Shown here one piece after another: positions 33,284-35,989 of a stretch of DNA of 35,989 bases. How positions within the stretch are numbered: position 1 is the stretch's first letter; each line of letters begins with the position of its first letter. Both the position numbers and the translations under genes were made by a program. The stretch is taken from NCBI GenBank assembly GCA_003553485.1, contig PWEJ01000015.1, positions 1 through 35,989 of the forward strand, given 5' to 3'. A model generated the notes under the pieces. It made no database searches, was not told the origin of the DNA, and saw nothing but the letters and a program-made list of their open reading frames with translations. The DNA is from Halanaerobiaceae bacterium (GTDB lineage: Bacteria; Bacillota; Halanaerobiia; Halanaerobiales; Halarsenatibacteraceae).

Positions 33284-34093
33284 ATGAAAAAATGGTTTTT
33301 AACGGGGAGCCAGGCTAATCGGGATTTTATACTGTTTTTCTTTTTAGTGCTATTTCTACTGCTGTTTTTTCCCATTCAAGCTCAGTCTGCAGCTGAAAAT
33401 CCCGCTGAGTTTTCCTCAGAATCGGTTGGCACAAGAGAGCCTGTGGGGGAAATTGAAGAGCAGAAAATGGAGACAACATTGAATCTAATACCTCTAGAAA
33501 AAGAAGCTGAGTTATGGATAGCTCTTTCTGATCTGCTTGATTACTTTAACTGGCAGTCCCACCAGGCAGATTCTCAGATAACTATCAAGACAGAGGATAA
33601 GGACCTGTCCTTTGGTATTTCAGAAAAAGAGTTTATGGGAACTTCTCTTCAGCAGGGAGCGCAAAAACTAAAAGAAGATATTTTACTAGGGCCTGATTTG
33701 CTCAGATTAATAATTGAAAGGTTGACTGGTGAACGACTCCACTACTTAAGCTGGCTGGAAATAGAATCCCAGACTGCAGCTGCTGGCGAAAAAATTCAGG
33801 CTGAAATCTACCTCTGGAATATCTCTGGTTATTCCAGGGCTTTAAATTTTAATAGCGGGCAAAATTATGAAATTGTTCTCTTAAGAGATGGAAAAGAGAA
33901 ATGGAGTATTTCAGAGGGCAGAGCCTATACCATGGCGCTGCGAGAAGTGGAGTTAGAAAAAGGAGAATACAGAGTTTATCAGGATAATCTCCGCTTACCC
34001 GAGGAGCTCGCTGGTGGCCCATATAATCTTTCAGGCTGGATGGTTTCTCAGCCGGCCATTCCCCTCAATAGCTGGGATATAAATTTAAATTAA
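33284..34093 (+). CDS. exported protein: copper-amine-oxidase-N-like domain plus BsuPI domain
   Basis: Secreted protein of 269 residues. The N-terminus has a long hydrophobic signal (FILFFFLVLFLLLFFPIQAQSA). Residues ~65-145 resemble the copper amine oxidase N-terminal (stalk) domain: LIPLEKEAELWIALSDLLDYFNWQ and ITIKTEDKDLSFGI, then a loop with GPDLLRLI. Residues ~160-260 match the BsuPI (intracellular proteinase inhibitor) beta-sandwich: IYLWNISGYSRALNFNSGQNYEIVLLRDGKEKWSISEGRAYTMAL, then GPYNLSGWM. In exported proteins BsuPI domains probably serve as cell-envelope binding modules rather than inhibitors. GGGGGATATCTATC precedes the ATG. The next gene starts 43 bp downstream, so the two likely form an operon. 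Confidence 0.75.
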   Translation: MKKWFLTGSQANRDFILFFFLVLFLLLFFPIQAQSAAENPAEFSSESVGTREPVGEIEEQKMETTLNLIPLEKEAELWIALSDLLDYFNWQSHQADSQITIKTEDKDLSFGISEKEFMGTSLQQGAQKLKEDILLGPDLLRLIIERLTGERLHYLSWLEIESQTAAAGEKIQAEIYLWNISGYSRALNFNSGQNYEIVLLRDGKEKWSISEGRAYTMALREVELEKGEYRVYQDNLRLPEELAGGPYNLSGWMVSQPAIPLNSWDINLN

Positions 34094-34136
34094 ATTTATA
34101 GTTTTTTGAATATTAAATAACCTGGAGGAATTAAAA

Positions 34137-35585
34137 GTGAAAAAAATATTTATTGTTCTACTTATTGTTTTATTTATTGGGGGCCTGACGGCAGATGTCA
34201 GTGCTGATAGAGGATCAATTCCCTTCTTACCACAGGTGGAAATATATGAGCCACTGCAACAGGCTGTGATAGCCTGGGACGGCCAGGAGCAAATTTTAAT
34301 TCTTTCCACTGACCTTTATGCTTCAGAGCCAACAAAGGTTTTAGAAGTTTTACCCCTGCCTGCAGAGCCTGAAGTTAAAGAGGCAGACCCCGAAATATTT
34401 CATAGGGCCCACCGACTTTATTATGAAAAACTATATCAGCAATTTACCTTTTTGCGAGGAGAAATGACCAGAGGAGAAACTACTGAAATTCCCCAGGCAG
34501 GAGAAGTAACTTTTCAAGATAAGATTGGAGCTTATGACATTAATGTTACCAGGGTTTTAAAGCCTGAAGCCTTTGTGGACTGGGTAAATAACTATCTCAC
34601 TCAGCAGGGAGTAGAAAATCCTACTATTCCAGAAGAAATGGGGGAAGTTATTGAAGAATATATAGAGGAGGGTTTTGACTGGTTTGTTTTTTCTGTTGTA
34701 GAGCTTGATTCTGAACCACATTCTCAGGAAGCTATTCAATATCGGTTTGAATCGGATGGAGCTTATTTTCCTCTTAAAATAACCCGGACTGAGGCTGGAG
34801 AAACTGAATTAGAGATTATGGCTTTTATGCCTCCAGCCCGGCCAGATTATAGCCATGTAAGCAGCCTCAATTTTTTACCCACCAGGTTTGCTGTGGGTGT
34901 CAATCGAAAAGAGATTTCAGAAGTTGATGAAGAAATGGGTGAACTGATGAAAACCCATGAAAACTCAGCCCTGCACCACTGGAGGATAGCAGGTAAATTA
35001 AGTGAATTCACCGAAGATTTTTATATAACTTTACCTGAAATAGATGAGGAAAACATTGCTTATTTCAGGGACATTCCCTTTATTGATCTTGAAGTCCACC
35101 CTGATTATAGGGAAGTAGCATCATTAGCTGAAAGTGTAATAGATGATGAAAACATATCATTGGCAGAAGAACCAGCAGAACGAGAAGGGAAAATTGTAGA
35201 TACCAGGCTTTTAGAGCAAGCTACCTTTTATACTGCCTTTTTGGATAATTACCTTTTATTTGATGCAGTAACAAATAGTTTTTTAGATAATTACGACTTT
35301 TTGCTGAACCAGGAGGTAAAAGTGAGAGGATATATTGGAGAGCTAGAAATGACAGCTGATGAACTGGCTCGCCAGGACCGCGATTTGTTTTTTACCCTGA
35401 TATATCTTGACCAAGCTGAGGAGGATATTTACAGCTTCCCGGTAATTTATGTCACCGAAATAGAAGGATATAATAAATACTGCGGTGAGCAGCTCTATTT
35501 CGAACATTACGAAGCAGTGCATGATGACTTTAGTCCCTTTTTATTTGGAGGAAGCGAATGTTTTTGGCACAGTTCTCTAGAATAA
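34137..35585 (+). CDS. DUF2330 domain-containing exported protein
   Basis: Exported protein of 482 residues with a Sec signal (IFIVLLIVLFIGGLTADVSA). The first ~240 mature residues match the DUF2330 pattern: DRGSIPFLPQVEIYEPLQQAVIAWDGQEQILILST, VLPLPAEPEV, GAYDINVTRV and FDWFVFSVVEL, then YFPLKITR. The remaining ~240 residues are acidic and unassigned, ending GEQLYFEHYEAVHDDFSPFLFGGSECFW with two late Cys. No C-terminal membrane helix is seen, although many DUF2330 proteins have one. It starts with GTG, well supported by CTGGAGGAATTAAAA. It follows the BsuPI-domain gene and may act with it in the envelope; function unknown. Confidence 0.8.
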   Translation: MKKIFIVLLIVLFIGGLTADVSADRGSIPFLPQVEIYEPLQQAVIAWDGQEQILILSTDLYASEPTKVLEVLPLPAEPEVKEADPEIFHRAHRLYYEKLYQQFTFLRGEMTRGETTEIPQAGEVTFQDKIGAYDINVTRVLKPEAFVDWVNNYLTQQGVENPTIPEEMGEVIEEYIEEGFDWFVFSVVELDSEPHSQEAIQYRFESDGAYFPLKITRTEAGETELEIMAFMPPARPDYSHVSSLNFLPTRFAVGVNRKEISEVDEEMGELMKTHENSALHHWRIAGKLSEFTEDFYITLPEIDEENIAYFRDIPFIDLEVHPDYREVASLAESVIDDENISLAEEPAEREGKIVDTRLLEQATFYTAFLDNYLLFDAVTNSFLDNYDFLLNQEVKVRGYIGELEMTADELARQDRDLFFTLIYLDQAEEDIYSFPVIYVTEIEGYNKYCGEQLYFEHYEAVHDDFSPFLFGGSECFWHSSLE

Positions 35586-35620
35586 TCTAACTGAAATATT
35601 TGGACATATGTACTGTAATT

Positions 35621-35703
35621 GGATATCGGTTATAACTTCCTTACAACTCTTTAAATATATTTTTTGCTAACAATTAAAATTCTGGAGTTATTAACCGGTG
35701 TCC
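35621..35703 (+). terminator. possible long-loop terminator after the DUF2330 gene
   Basis: GGATATCGGTTA and TAACCGGTGTCC can pair over 12 bp in a plus-strand transcript (two G-U pairs), enclosing 59 nt and followed by TTATTTATTTAAATTTT. The two wobble pairs would be A-C mismatches on the other strand, so the fold belongs to the plus strand. The loop is long for a terminator. Confidence 0.3.
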
Positions 35704-35795
35704 TTATTTATTTAAATTTTAACTTGCTAACTGTACACAAGAAGGACCAGTTTTACTTTCTAAATTTAAACTACGAATTTCTATATATTCCAAGC

Positions 35796-35989
35796 TTATA
35801 TTCTAAAGAATACAAAAAACCTTAAAGACGAAAGAAATGCTCCAATGACTAATATACCAATAACAATTGGTGCTATAATTGCCAATAGATATAGTCCACC
35901 TGAAATTAATACAAATATTCCAAAGTATTTCAGGATAACTTTAAAATCCAATTTCTTTTCACTCCTACCATGAAGATTTATCTCTGTGG
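35796..35989 (-). CDS. C-terminal end of a small hydrophobic membrane protein (partial)
   Basis: A minus-strand frame stays open from the window edge to TAA at 35796, giving 63 residues: a charged stretch (TEINLHGRSEKKLDFKVILK), then ~40 hydrophobic residues with the look of two closely spaced membrane helices (YFGIFVLISGGLYLLAIIAP and VIGILVIGAFLSSLRFFVFF) and the end FRI. No family recognised and the start lies outside the window. Confidence 0.45.
   Translation of the reverse strand, partial: TEINLHGRSEKKLDFKVILKYFGIFVLISGGLYLLAIIAPIVIGILVIGAFLSSLRFFVFFRI

Overview
The window looks like the chromosome of a low-GC, Gram-positive-type bacterium that nevertheless has an outer membrane, most likely a halophilic anaerobe of the Halanaerobiales. 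This placement is inference. It rests on strong AGGAGG-type ribosome binding sites, frequent TTG/GTG starts, Asp/Glu-rich exported proteins, binding proteins with plain Sec signals rather than lipoboxes, a Lol-like lipoprotein-sorting operon, a sodium:solute symporter and a trehalose-type osmolyte operon. No phage, insertion sequence or CRISPR array is visible.

Layout. (1) 1-8.8 kb, all minus strand: tRNA-Thr(CGU), a YibE/F membrane protein, and a phosphorus-scavenging cluster transcribed ushA-like nucleotidase -> phnD -> phnC -> phnE -> phnE -> inositol-monophosphatase-family enzyme -> HAD phosphatase, with a possible PHO box in front. No C-P lyase or phosphite dehydrogenase is present, so the transported substrate is unknown. 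(2) 9-13.7 kb: an SRPBCC protein, an unusual chemoreceptor with 56-residue repeats in both arms, a CAP-domain exported protein and a lipoprotein. (3) 13.8-18 kb, minus: an ABC ATPase, two FtsX-type permeases and a LolA-like protein, ending in a clear terminator. (4) 18.3-23.1 kb, plus: a sodium:solute symporter carrying two C-terminal winged-helix-like segments, then a MalT-type LuxR regulator. (5) 23.1-26 kb, minus: otsA-otsB, translationally coupled, behind a promoter and a terminator-like leader hairpin. (6) 26-33 kb: two long coiled-coil repeat proteins with related C-termini but different repeat periods, flanking MgtE and a large hybrid histidine kinase, followed by a remnant of a GGDEF gene. 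(7) 33.2-36 kb: two exported proteins (copper-amine-oxidase-N-like plus BsuPI; DUF2330) and the C-terminal end of a small membrane protein running off the window.

Most noteworthy are the symmetric repeat expansion of the chemoreceptor, the coiled-coil pair with a shared tail but different periodicities, the transporter with apparent DNA-binding domains next to its probable regulator, and the structured otsA leader. All family assignments come from reading motifs; no database search was possible.
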